In this document: positions 41,807 to 49,823 of the stretch, in pieces
How the letters are laid out: each line of letters begins with the position of its first letter
Numbering within the stretch: the stretch's first letter is position 1
DNA from: Solirubrobacter ginsenosidimutans
Lineage (GTDB): Bacteria; Actinomycetota; Thermoleophilia; Solirubrobacterales; Solirubrobacteraceae
Assembly: GCF_027587205.1 (NCBI RefSeq)
Contig: NZ_JAPDOD010000012.1
Coordinates: forward strand, 62,001 to 126,000
DNA length: 64,000 bases
Reading direction: 5' to 3'
Notes under the pieces: generated by a model
The model's database searches: none
Seen by the model: only the letters and a program-made list of their open reading frames with translations
Told to the model about the DNA's origin: nothing
Position numbers and translations under genes: made by a program

Positions 41807-42478
41807 ATGGCCGCTGTCGTCGCCGCCGAAGGCGTCGTGAAGACCTATGGGGAAGGCCGCGCCGCGCGGCGGGTGCTCGACGGAGCGTCGCTGCACGTGC
41901 AGGCGGGCGAGGTCGTGGCGATCCTCGGGCGCTCCGGCACCGGCAAGTCGACGTTCCTGCACCTGATCGGCGGGCTGGACCGGCCCGAGGCGGGGGTGAT
42001 CTCGGTCGGTGGCGAGCGCGTGACGGGGGCGAGCGAGCGGGCTTTGTCGCGGCTGCGGCGGGCGCGGATCGGCTTCATCTTCCAGTTCTTTCACCTGCTG
42101 CCGGAGCTCTCGGGCGAGGCGAACGTGTTGCTCGCGGGGCGGGTGCGCGGCGCGTCCGCGGGGGCGGGTGCGCGTGGGCAGGCGCTGATCGACCAGCTCG
42201 GGCTGCGCTCGGTCGCGGGCTCGCTCCCGCAGCAATTGAGCGGCGGCGAGCAGCAGCGGTTCGCGATCGCGCGGGCGCTGGTCAACGACCCGGCGCTGCT
42301 TTTGGCGGACGAGCCGACCGGGAACCTCGACGTCGTGGCGGGCGCCGAGGTGTTGCGCTTGCTGCGCGCGGGCGCCGACGAGGGCCGCGCGGTCGTGATG
42401 GTCACCCACGAGGCGACCGCCGCGAACATCGCGGACCGCGTGCTGACGCTGCGCGACGGCGTGCTGGTCGACGCGTGA
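41807..42478 (+). CDS. MacB/LolD-type ABC transporter ATP-binding protein
   Basis: The 223-aa protein has Walker A GRSGTGKSTFLH, IGFIFQFFHLLPELSGEANV (Q-loop; 'FQ.f.LlpeL...eNv' of the MacB/LolD class), signature LSGGEQQRFAIARAL, Walker B LLLADEPTGNLD and VMVTHEA. This class drives mechanotransmission permeases with FtsX-like domains. It overlaps the permease start by four bases. Confidence 0.93.
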   Translation: MAAVVAAEGVVKTYGEGRAARRVLDGASLHVQAGEVVAILGRSGTGKSTFLHLIGGLDRPEAGVISVGGERVTGASERALSRLRRARIGFIFQFFHLLPELSGEANVLLAGRVRGASAGAGARGQALIDQLGLRSVAGSLPQQLSGGEQQRFAIARALVNDPALLLADEPTGNLDVVAGAEVLRLLRAGADEGRAVVMVTHEATAANIADRVLTLRDGVLVDA

Positions 42479-44817
42479 TCCGCGACGCGCTCGCGGCCCT
42501 GCGCGCGCGCCGCGGGCGCACGGTGCTGGCGGCGCTGGGCGTGCTGGCCGCGTCGCTCGTGGTCGGCACCGCGACGACCGTCGGGGACTCGCTGGCGACC
42601 GGCTTCGACCGGGCCGCGACCCAGTCCGATCTCCCCGACGTGATCGCGCGCTTCACGCGGACGGAGATGAACGTCGTCGACCCGAAGGTCTCCGCGCTGC
42701 CGAATTTGGAGGCGCGCTCCTACCGGCGCGAGCGGCTCAACCAGCCGCTGCGGTTCGGCTCGCACAGCACGCGCAATGGCGCGATCACCGTGCTGCTCGG
42801 CGGGCGGCGCGGCTACAAGATCGTCAGCGGGCATGACGTCCGCGACGGCGAGATCGGGCAGGTCGTGATCGAGCGCGGGCTCGCGCGCGAGTGGGGGCTG
42901 AAGGTCGGCGACCACCTCGACACGCGTGAGCTCGGCCCGCTGCTGGTGGCCGGGATCGCGGTGTCCCCCGACAACGTCGCCTTCCCACTGGCCAGCACCG
43001 CCCGCGTCTACGTCACGGAGGCGGAGTACGTGAACCTCGGCTTCCGGCGGGTGCGCCCGGACACCGCGCTGCTGTGGCTGCACGACCCGGCGAAGGCCGA
43101 CGTCACGCTGACCCAGGCGCGAGCGGTCGCGTTCGGCATCGGCAAGCTGCAGTTCGTCACCCGCACGGGCGTGAAGATCCTCCTCTCCCAGGCCGCGGGG
43201 ATCGTGATCTCGCTGCTGGTCGCGTTCTCGCTCGTGGCGCTGGTCGCGGCGGGCACGATGCTCGCCGCCGGCGCCCACGCGGAGGTGCAGCGGCGGCTCA
43301 CGGGCTTCGGCGTGCAGCGTGCCCTGGGCTTCGGCCCAGGCCGGATCGCGGCGCAGCAGGCGGTCGAGGCGGCGGTCGTCGCCGTCCCGGCCGCGGCCCT
43401 GGGGATCGTCCTGGGCGCGCTCGTCGTCGCCCGCCCGGCCGCCGACCTGCTGGCGGCCTTGAACGAGCTCGGCCCGGGCGCCGCGCTCGTCGCCCCGCTG
43501 CTGGGCGCGTTGCTGGCCGTGGTGGCTGTGGTCGTGTTCGCCGCCACGTGGCCCGCCTGGCGCGCCGCCCGCCGCTCCCCCGTCGAGATCCTCCGCGGCG
43601 GCGACCTGACCCGCCCGCTCCGCCGACCGCGCCAACGAGGGGGGTCAGACCCCTCAACAAAGCGATCTCGCTCTGAGCAGGGCTTTTCGTACGAACACAG
43701 CGTTGAGGGGTCAGACCCCTTAATACGCGGTGGGTTGTTCGCGCTCGGCGTGCGGTTCTCGACGGCCGCGCGCGGGCGCTGGGTGGCGGCGGTCGCCACG
43801 ATCGCCGTCTGCGCCGGCGTCGTGACGCTGATGCTCGCGCTCGCGTCGCTGTTGGAGCGGTTGCGGGAGGACCCCGGGACGATCGGCAAGCGCTACCAGA
43901 TCGCGGTCTCGCTCGATCATTCCGAGCTGGGCGCGGCGAGGCGCCTGCCCGGGGTCGACGCGGTGGGCGAGCGCTACAGCATCGATGCCGCGGACTCCTT
44001 CCGGCTTGGGGAGCCGGTGCGGCTCGTCGCCTATCCCGGCGACCACACGAACTTCGAGAACCCGCCGCTCGCCGAGGGGCGGCGGATCCGGGCGGCCAAC
44101 GAGGTCGAGGTCGGCGTCGGCATGGCCGACGCGCTGGGCCTGCAACCGGGCAGCGTGCTCGCGGCGCAGATCCCCGACGGCGGCGAGGTGCGCTTCCGCG
44201 TGAGCGGGATCGTCCGCGCGCTCGAGAACGACGGGCGGATCGCGTGGGTGGAGCCGGACAAGCTGCTCGCGCTGCGGCCGGACCTCAACCCGCAGGTGGT
44301 GGTGCGGGTGAAGTCGGGCGCCGATCCCGCGAAGGTCACCCGCGAGCTGGTCGGGTTGGGCGCGAGCGTGCGACCGGTGGGCGCGGCGCAGACCGACAAC
44401 GCCGCGTTCCTCGCGGTGCTCGCGGCGGTCCTGCGCGGGGTCGGGTTGGCGGTCGGCCTCGTCTGCCTCTACGCGCTGGTCCAGGCACTGACGGTGACCG
44501 CCCGCGAGCGGCGCGGAGCGGTCGCGCTGCTGCGAGCGGTCGGCGCCGACGGCCCGTCGGTGGGGCTCGTGCTGGCGGGCGCAGCGGTCGCGGTGGCGAT
44601 CCCGGCGGCCGCCGCAGGCGTATTCCTCGAGGTGGTCGCCTTCGGCCCCCTCGTCGCCCATCTCGCCGCCGGCTTCGCCGCGCTGCCGCTCTCACCGACG
44701 CTCGCCCAGATCGCGCTCGTGGTGGGCGGTCTCCTGCTGCTCGCGGTGATCGCGACGGCGCTGGTGGCCCGCCGCGTGCTGCGCGAGCCCGTCATCGCGG
44801 GATTGAGGGAAGAGTGA
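42475..44817 (+). CDS. FtsX-like ABC permease carrying an in-frame palindromic repeat
   Basis: The 780-aa protein has two FtsX-type halves. An N-terminal TM and periplasmic MacB-like domain are followed by three TMs (about residues 235-365). After a cytoplasmic linker comes a second TM with a periplasmic domain and three C-terminal TMs (about 640-775). The linker (about residues 385-420) is encoded by a pair of GGGGTCAGACCCC palindromes and reads as an unrelated hydrophilic stretch GGSDPSTKRSRSEQGFSYEH. Homologues would normally run from the basic linker straight to GLFALGVRFSTAARGRW. The protein probably exports a lipid, peptide or drug with the upstream ATPase. Confidence 0.9.
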   Translation: MIRDALAALRARRGRTVLAALGVLAASLVVGTATTVGDSLATGFDRAATQSDLPDVIARFTRTEMNVVDPKVSALPNLEARSYRRERLNQPLRFGSHSTRNGAITVLLGGRRGYKIVSGHDVRDGEIGQVVIERGLAREWGLKVGDHLDTRELGPLLVAGIAVSPDNVAFPLASTARVYVTEAEYVNLGFRRVRPDTALLWLHDPAKADVTLTQARAVAFGIGKLQFVTRTGVKILLSQAAGIVISLLVAFSLVALVAAGTMLAAGAHAEVQRRLTGFGVQRALGFGPGRIAAQQAVEAAVVAVPAAALGIVLGALVVARPAADLLAALNELGPGAALVAPLLGALLAVVAVVVFAATWPAWRAARRSPVEILRGGDLTRPLRRPRQRGGSDPSTKRSRSEQGFSYEHSVEGSDPLIRGGLFALGVRFSTAARGRWVAAVATIAVCAGVVTLMLALASLLERLREDPGTIGKRYQIAVSLDHSELGAARRLPGVDAVGERYSIDAADSFRLGEPVRLVAYPGDHTNFENPPLAEGRRIRAANEVEVGVGMADALGLQPGSVLAAQIPDGGEVRFRVSGIVRALENDGRIAWVEPDKLLALRPDLNPQVVVRVKSGADPAKVTRELVGLGASVRPVGAAQTDNAAFLAVLAAVLRGVGLAVGLVCLYALVQALTVTARERRGAVALLRAVGADGPSVGLVLAGAAVAVAIPAAAAGVFLEVVAFGPLVAHLAAGFAALPLSPTLAQIALVVGGLLLLAVIATALVARRVLREPVIAGLREE
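43637..43723. repeat. Paired palindromic element inside the ABC permease gene
   Basis: GGGGTC-A-GACCCC occurs perfectly at 43641-43653 and 43707-43719, centres 66 bp (22 codons) apart. Extended 18-base copies (43641-43658 and 43702-43719) are inverted repeats of each other apart from the central base. Reading frame is open throughout, so the insertion is in frame. Same family as the pairs at 20.95-21.05 and 58.28-58.36 kb. Confidence 0.85.
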
Positions 44818-46283
44818 CGCGGGCGCGCATGTCGACGAACGTCACCTTGATCGGGCTGTGCCCGATGAAGTTGACGTTCGTTGGGCGGCGGGGCGTCCGC
44901 GCGTGGCTTGCCGCCGCCGCGCTCGCGCTCGCCGCGCTCCTCCCCGCCTGCGGCGGCGACGCCCGCCCCGCGGCACCCGCGACGAGCGGTTCGACGCTCC
45001 AGGCGACCCTCGTCGACAAGGACGGGGACGGGTTCCTCGAGGCCGGGCCCGGTGAGCCGTTGATCGATCGCGGCCCCAAGGCCGGGCTCGGCAAGACGCT
45101 GGCCACGTTCGCGCAGCTCACCGACACCCACGTGCGCGACGAGGAGTCACCCGCGCGGGTGCCGTTCCTGGACCGGACCGGCGCGCCGTTCACGTCGACC
45201 TTCCGCCCGCAGGAGGCGTTCTCCACGCAGACGCTCGACGCGACGATCCGCGCCGTCAATCGTCAGCACCCGCAGGCCGTGTTCCTCACCGGGGACATCA
45301 CGGACAACGCGCAGGAGAACGAATTGACGATGGCGCTCGACACGCTCAACGGCAAGGAGGTCGACCCCGACAGCGGCGCCAAGGGCTACGACGGCGTGCA
45401 GGACGCCGACAGCGCCGACCCGTTCTACTACCGCCCCGACCACGACGCGCCCACCCACCCCGGCGCGATCGAAGCCGCGCAACGACCCTTCAAGGCGCAA
45501 GGGCTCAAGGCCCCGTGGTACCCGCTGGTCGGCAACCACGACGTGCTCGCCCAGGGCGAGGTCCCACCCACGCCGGCGATCGACGCGTTCGCCACCGGCG
45601 ACCGCCTCGTCCCGAGCCTCGACCCCGACTTCAAGCCCCCGCACCAGGAGATCGACGCCAAACAGGCCGTCAACGCCGTCCTGTCCGGCGCCGTCCCGCT
45701 CGACACGATCCACACGCCTGCCGACAAGACGCGCCGCCTCAACGCCCCCGGCGAGGCGGAGCGCAAGCTCGGCCACCCCGACATGGACTACACGGTCGAC
45801 CTCGGACGGAACGTGAAGGCGATCATGATCGACACGGTCAACCGGGACGGCTCGTCGCAGGCGCGGATCAACCCCGACCAGATCCGATGGCTGCAAGACG
45901 AGCTCGGCAACACCGACCGCTGGATCGTCGTCTTCTCGCACAACCCGCTCACGCCGGAAGCGCTGCAACAACTCGACGCCAACCCGCGGGTCGTCGCCTC
46001 GATCGCCGGCAACTCGCACAAGAACCGCATCACCAGACACAACCGCTACTGGCTGATCAGCACCTCGTCGCTCGCCGACTTCCCCCAGCAGGCGCGCATG
46101 TTCCGCCTGCGCGCCACGAACCGGGGCGTCGCGCTCGAGACCTGGATGGTCGACCACGACGGCACCGGCCTCGCGGGCGTCTCGCGCGAGCTCGCCTATC
46201 TCGACGCGCAGGGCGGCCGCCCGCAGCATTTCGCGGGCGCCCGTTCCGACCGCAACGCAAACCTCTTCATTTCGCGACCGTAA
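44814..46283 (+). CDS. Metallophosphoesterase lipoprotein
   Basis: A protein of up to 489 aa. The GTG at 44814 overlaps the permease stop (GTGA), with GAGGGA just upstream; ATGs at 44829 and 44865 are alternatives. A hydrophobic signal ends in ALLPAC, a lipobox. The calcineurin-like domain has FAQLTDTHVRDEE (D.H metal site), VFLTGDITDN (GD), PLVGNHDVL (GNHD) and VVFSHNPL (H). A final GNSH replaces the usual GHxH. It is an extracytoplasmic phosphatase or phosphodiesterase; the substrate is unknown. The N-terminal extension is encoded by a 47-base palindrome. Confidence 0.88.
   Translation: MTRARMSTNVTLIGLCPMKLTFVGRRGVRAWLAAAALALAALLPACGGDARPAAPATSGSTLQATLVDKDGDGFLEAGPGEPLIDRGPKAGLGKTLATFAQLTDTHVRDEESPARVPFLDRTGAPFTSTFRPQEAFSTQTLDATIRAVNRQHPQAVFLTGDITDNAQENELTMALDTLNGKEVDPDSGAKGYDGVQDADSADPFYYRPDHDAPTHPGAIEAAQRPFKAQGLKAPWYPLVGNHDVLAQGEVPPTPAIDAFATGDRLVPSLDPDFKPPHQEIDAKQAVNAVLSGAVPLDTIHTPADKTRRLNAPGEAERKLGHPDMDYTVDLGRNVKAIMIDTVNRDGSSQARINPDQIRWLQDELGNTDRWIVVFSHNPLTPEALQQLDANPRVVASIAGNSHKNRITRHNRYWLISTSSLADFPQQARMFRLRATNRGVALETWMVDHDGTGLAGVSRELAYLDAQGGRPQHFAGARSDRNANLFISRP
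44835..44881. repeat. 47-base near-perfect palindrome in the signal-peptide coding region
   Basis: The arms pair for 22 bp with two mismatches around a 3-base loop (44857-44859). It is translated in frame as the n-region of the signal peptide (TNVTLIGLCPMKLTFVG). It could be a folded mRNA element at the start of the gene or an inserted palindromic repeat. Confidence 0.8.
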
Positions 46284-46345
46284 TCGCAACACCGCCTCAC
46301 CTCTTCCGTTCTTAAACGCGAACCGGAATCGAGAGGAGAAGTACG

Positions 46346-48580
46346 TTGAGAACTAGGGCTTTGGTGGGCACTTTTGCTGCCCTCAGCCTCGCTGCCGCGT
46401 GCGCGAGCACGGCAGGCGCCGCGGTGCAGGTGAGCCAGTCCGGCTGGCAGTGGGGCAACCCCACGCCGCAGGGCAACACCATCCGCGCGATGGACTTCAT
46501 CGCCGGCCGCGGGTACGCCATCGGCGACGACGGCACGGCCCTGCGCACGGATGACGGCGGTGCCACGTGGGCTGGTCTTGCCACCGGCACATCGCAGGAT
46601 CTGACACGCCTACAGGCGGTCACGCCGGACGTCGTGGTCATCCTCGGCGGCGACGGCTGCGTCGTCCGCCGCTCCGACGACGGCGGCGCGACCTTCCACA
46701 AGATGTTCGTGCTGGCCGAGACCAACTGCCCGGACCGGGTCGCGGCCTCGTTCTTCGTCACGCCCGAGGTCGGCTACCTGCTGCTGCGCGACGGCAACGT
46801 GCTGCGCACCACCGACGGCGGCGCGACGTTCGGCCGCGGCACGGCGATCCCCGGCACCCCCGCGAGCGCCGCGGGCGGCCAGGGCACTCCGGCCGACGCG
46901 ATCTTCACCACGCCCGACGCCGGCATCGTCTTCCTCAACGGCACGAGCACCGCGTACAAGACCACCGATGACGGCGCGTCCTGGACGCCCGTCCCGGCCG
47001 TCGATCCCGGCGCGGTCACCCGCATGCACGCGATCAGCCCCACCGCGTTCTACGCCTTCGGGCCGGACACGCTGCTGCGCTCCTCCGACGGCGGCGTGAG
47101 CTGGCAGAAGCGCCCGGGCAGCGCCGGCAGCAACATCACCGGCCTCGGCTGCTCGACCGACGACGTCTGCCTGCTCTCCACGGCCGCGGGCGACAAGCTC
47201 CTGCGCACCGAGGACGGCGGCACGACGTCGACGCCCGTCACGGCCAGCACCGCCCCGATCTACGCGGCCGGCTTCGCCAACCCCGCCCGCGCGGTGGCGC
47301 TCGGCGCGGGCGGCGCGACCGTCATCTCCGACGACAGCGGCAAGAACTACGCGCCGATCGGCGGGGACATCTCGGGCTCGTTCCAGTTCGGCCTGCGGCT
47401 CGGCCCGGCCCCGGAGATCGCGCTCGCGCTCGGCGCCCGCGGCCAGCTCGCCCGCACGACCGACAACGGCGTCACGTGGAAGGCGATCAACGTCGCGACC
47501 TCCGCGGACATGCAGGACACGTCGTTCACCACCGCCGACAGCGGCTACGCGCTCGACCAGCGCGGCGGCCTGTTCAAGACCGCCAACGGCGGTGCTTCCT
47601 GGCAGCCGATCGATCCGGGCACGACGTCCGCGCCCAAGGCCGTCATCGCCACCGGCAACAACGTCCTGCTGGCCGGCCCGCGCGGCATCCGGCGCGCGGC
47701 GGAGGGCGGCGAGTTCTCGCTGATCTCCACCAAGCCCGTCCGCGGCATCGCGGTCGACCAGTTCGATCGCGGCGGCAGCGCGATCTTCGCCTACGGCAGC
47801 AAGACGATCGTCCGCACGACCAACGGCGGCAAGGCGTGGACGCAGGTCAAGGGCCCGTCGCGCAAGAGCGGGAAGAAGACCGTCCCGCTGGCGCTCCGCG
47901 ACGTCGACATGACGTCCGGCACCGGCGGCTACGCGCTGGATACCGGCGGGCGCGTGTGGCGCACGAGCAACGGCGGCAAGAAGTGGACCGAGCTGCCGTC
48001 GGTCGGCACCGACAGCGGGCTGGCGCTCGCCTTCGGGAGCGCGACGAGCGGCTACCTGACGCTCGGCGGTTACCCGGCCGACACCGGCGTCGCCTACGTG
48101 CTGCGCACCACCGACAGCGGCAAGCACTGGCGCCCGCAGCGGATCGCCAGCGGCCAGTTCCCGGGGACCGAGGGCGTCATCAGCCCGTCGGCCACCCGCT
48201 CCTACGCGCTGACGTCGACCCCGGCGGCGGGCGACAACATCGTCCGCAGCCTCTTCACCACCGGCACCGGCGGTGACGCGGGCGGCGCCTCGACGCTGAG
48301 CCTGACGACCAACACCAAGAAGGTCGCCAAGAAGGTCCGCAAGATCACGGTTCAGGGTGCGCTCAAGGGCGCGCAGGGCGGCGAGGCGATCGTCGTCTCC
48401 GCCCGCAAGGCCGGCTCGAGCAGCTGGAAGGAGCAGGTCGTGACCGCGGGCGCCAACGGCGGCCGGTTCACGGCGTCGTTCAACATCTCCGGCCCCGCCG
48501 AGTTCGTCGCCCGCTGGGCCGGCGACTCCGGCCGCCAGGGCGCCGGGTCGTCTGTGCTGAGCGTCACAGTCAAGAAGTAG
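46346..48580 (+). CDS. Exported beta-propeller protein (Ycf48/BNR-like repeats)
   Basis: The 744-aa protein starts at TTG with AGAGGAGAAG upstream. Signal peptide MRTRALVGTFAALSLAAACA; cleavage near AGA-A is probable. Repeats of about 45-50 residues then follow through about residue 640, each with DDGG.TW-type turns (TDDGGATWAGL, TTDGGATFGRG, TDNGVTWKAI, TNGGKAWTQV). These are characteristic of photosystem II assembly factor-like or sialidase-type propellers. A C-terminal Ig-like domain (about 650-744) begins STLSLTTNTKK. A secreted protein; the binding partner is unknown. Three tandem hairpins follow the gene. Confidence 0.88.
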   Translation: MRTRALVGTFAALSLAAACASTAGAAVQVSQSGWQWGNPTPQGNTIRAMDFIAGRGYAIGDDGTALRTDDGGATWAGLATGTSQDLTRLQAVTPDVVVILGGDGCVVRRSDDGGATFHKMFVLAETNCPDRVAASFFVTPEVGYLLLRDGNVLRTTDGGATFGRGTAIPGTPASAAGGQGTPADAIFTTPDAGIVFLNGTSTAYKTTDDGASWTPVPAVDPGAVTRMHAISPTAFYAFGPDTLLRSSDGGVSWQKRPGSAGSNITGLGCSTDDVCLLSTAAGDKLLRTEDGGTTSTPVTASTAPIYAAGFANPARAVALGAGGATVISDDSGKNYAPIGGDISGSFQFGLRLGPAPEIALALGARGQLARTTDNGVTWKAINVATSADMQDTSFTTADSGYALDQRGGLFKTANGGASWQPIDPGTTSAPKAVIATGNNVLLAGPRGIRRAAEGGEFSLISTKPVRGIAVDQFDRGGSAIFAYGSKTIVRTTNGGKAWTQVKGPSRKSGKKTVPLALRDVDMTSGTGGYALDTGGRVWRTSNGGKKWTELPSVGTDSGLALAFGSATSGYLTLGGYPADTGVAYVLRTTDSGKHWRPQRIASGQFPGTEGVISPSATRSYALTSTPAAGDNIVRSLFTTGTGGDAGGASTLSLTTNTKKVAKKVRKITVQGALKGAQGGEAIVVSARKAGSSSWKEQVVTAGANGGRFTASFNISGPAEFVARWAGDSGRQGAGSSVLSVTVKK

Positions 48581-48593
48581 GCGATCCTCGCGA

Positions 48594-48664
48594 GCGGGCT
48601 GCGCCCGCCGCTTCGGTCGCTTAGGGGAGATCGCTTCGCGGATCTCCCTTGGCCTCATCGCCAA
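48594..48664 (+). terminator. Cluster of three hairpins downstream of the propeller gene
   Basis: GCGGGC/GCCCGC (48594-48599 with 48603-48608), GGGAGATC/GATCTCCC (48625-48632 with 48641-48648) and TTGGC/GCCAA (48649-48653 with 48660-48664) occur in succession in the 113-base gap before the DoxX gene. The middle one is the best terminator candidate. Confidence 0.6.
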
Positions 48665-48693
48665 GGCGCGGGACGTTCGTACTCTCGGTACGC

Positions 48694-49047
48694 ATGTCCC
48701 GCGCCAGTGTTGCCCTCGGCGTCACGTTCACCGTCGCCGGCGCGCTGCACTTCGCGCGCCCGCGGATGTACGAGGCGATCATGCCCCGCTACCTGCCCGC
48801 CCACCGCGAGCTCGTCTACGCGAGCGGCGTGGCGGAGATCGCCGGCGGCGTGGGCGTCCTGCATCCGAAGACGCGGCGCCTCGCGGGCTGGTGGCTGATC
48901 GCGACGCTGCTCGCGATCTTCCCCGCCAACGTCGAGATGGCGGTGCACGCGGAGCGCTTCAAGCAGTTCCCGCCCGCCGCACTGTGGGGCCGTTTGCCAC
49001 TGCAGGGTGTCCTGATCGCCTGGGCGTGGCTGACCGCGGCGCGTTAG
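48694..49047 (+). CDS. DoxX-like small membrane protein
   Basis: The 117-aa protein has four hydrophobic helices: ALGVTFTVAGALHFARPRMYEAIMP, ELVYASGVAEIAGGVGVL, WWLIATLLAIFPANVEMAV and LPLQGVLIAWAWL. The 'aG.lHF..P..y..imP' pattern fits the DoxX/DUF4267-like membrane family. ATG 48694 follows a TACTCT hexamer by eight bases, suggesting a leaderless start. It overlaps the downstream kinase start by 22 bases. Function is unknown. Confidence 0.8.
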   Translation: MSRASVALGVTFTVAGALHFARPRMYEAIMPRYLPAHRELVYASGVAEIAGGVGVLHPKTRRLAGWWLIATLLAIFPANVEMAVHAERFKQFPPAALWGRLPLQGVLIAWAWLTAAR

Positions 49048-49823
49048 CGGCAGCGGTCGCCGTGGCCGAGCGCCACGGCCTCCGTTGCGACGACGCGGTC
49101 GTCCTGCGCAACCAGCTGAACGTCCTCGTGCACCTCCGGCCGGCGCCCGTCGTCGCCCGCGTCGCCGGCTCGATCGAGGTCGTGCGACCCGGTGCGACGT
49201 GGCAGCGGCGCGAGCTGGCGATCGCCTCGCACCTGGCCCGCAGGGGCGCGCCGGTCGTCGCGCCGTCGCCGGAGCTCCCGCCCGGCCCGCACGAGCACGA
49301 GGGCCGCGTCCTCAGCTTCTGGACCTACGCGAAGCCCGTCGACGCCCCCGTCGACCCGGTCGCCGCGGGCGAGGGGCTGCGGTTCTGTCACGAGGTGCTG
49401 CGGGACTTCGACGGCTCGCTCCCGGTGCTCTCGGGCGTGACCGAGGCCGAGGCGCTGCTGGCCAAGCTCGCCGCCGAGGAGTCGATCGACGGCGCCGCGG
49501 CGGGGCGGCTGCTGGCGCGCGTCGAGGAACTGCACGCGACGCTCGGCACTCTGCGCTCCCCGATCCGCCCGCTGCACGGCGACGCGCACCTCAACAACGT
49601 CCTCAACACCGCCGACGGCCCGCTCTGGAACGACTGGGAGGACACGTGCCTCGGCCCGCTCGGGTGGGACGCGGCGTGCCTGAAGCTCACCCGCGGCGGG
49701 GGAGAACGAGCGGAGGCGGCTCTCGCCGCCTCCGGGATCGAGCTCGACCCCGCCGAGCTCGCGCTGTGGGTGGAGGCCCGCGCCGTCCAGGTGGACGTCT
49801 GGCGGGCCTTCCTGGGGGTTTAG
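49026..49823 (+). CDS. Aminoglycoside phosphotransferase (APH)-family kinase
   Basis: A 265-aa protein from GTG 49026. It has an N-lobe with a reduced Gly-rich loop (VVLRNQLNVLVHL), VARVAGS (Lys replaced by Arg/Ala-like context), LHGDAHLNNVL (Brenner catalytic motif HGDxHxxN) and WNDWEDTCLGPLGWDAA (metal-binding D). APH/choline-kinase-like enzymes phosphorylate small hydroxyl compounds; a resistance role is not implied. It overlaps the DoxX gene by 22 bases and the convergent MFS stop by four bases. Confidence 0.85.
   Translation: MADRGALAAAVAVAERHGLRCDDAVVLRNQLNVLVHLRPAPVVARVAGSIEVVRPGATWQRRELAIASHLARRGAPVVAPSPELPPGPHEHEGRVLSFWTYAKPVDAPVDPVAAGEGLRFCHEVLRDFDGSLPVLSGVTEAEALLAKLAAEESIDGAAAGRLLARVEELHATLGTLRSPIRPLHGDAHLNNVLNTADGPLWNDWEDTCLGPLGWDAACLKLTRGGGERAEAALAASGIELDPAELALWVEARAVQVDVWRAFLGV

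Noticed and set aside
46610..48664. A 684-codon open frame antisense to the propeller gene
   Set aside because: The repeats are the reverse-strand shadow of the propeller repeats; no start signal or family motif.
48649..48693. Upstream-extended start for the DoxX-like gene at ATG 48649
   Set aside because: The extra 15 residues are hydrophilic and lie in a terminator-like hairpin region; ATG 48694 lies directly before TM1.
49026..49823. Antibiotic resistance determinant
   Set aside because: The APH fold is broad, including metabolic kinases; no resistance-type context or close similarity can be claimed from sequence alone.
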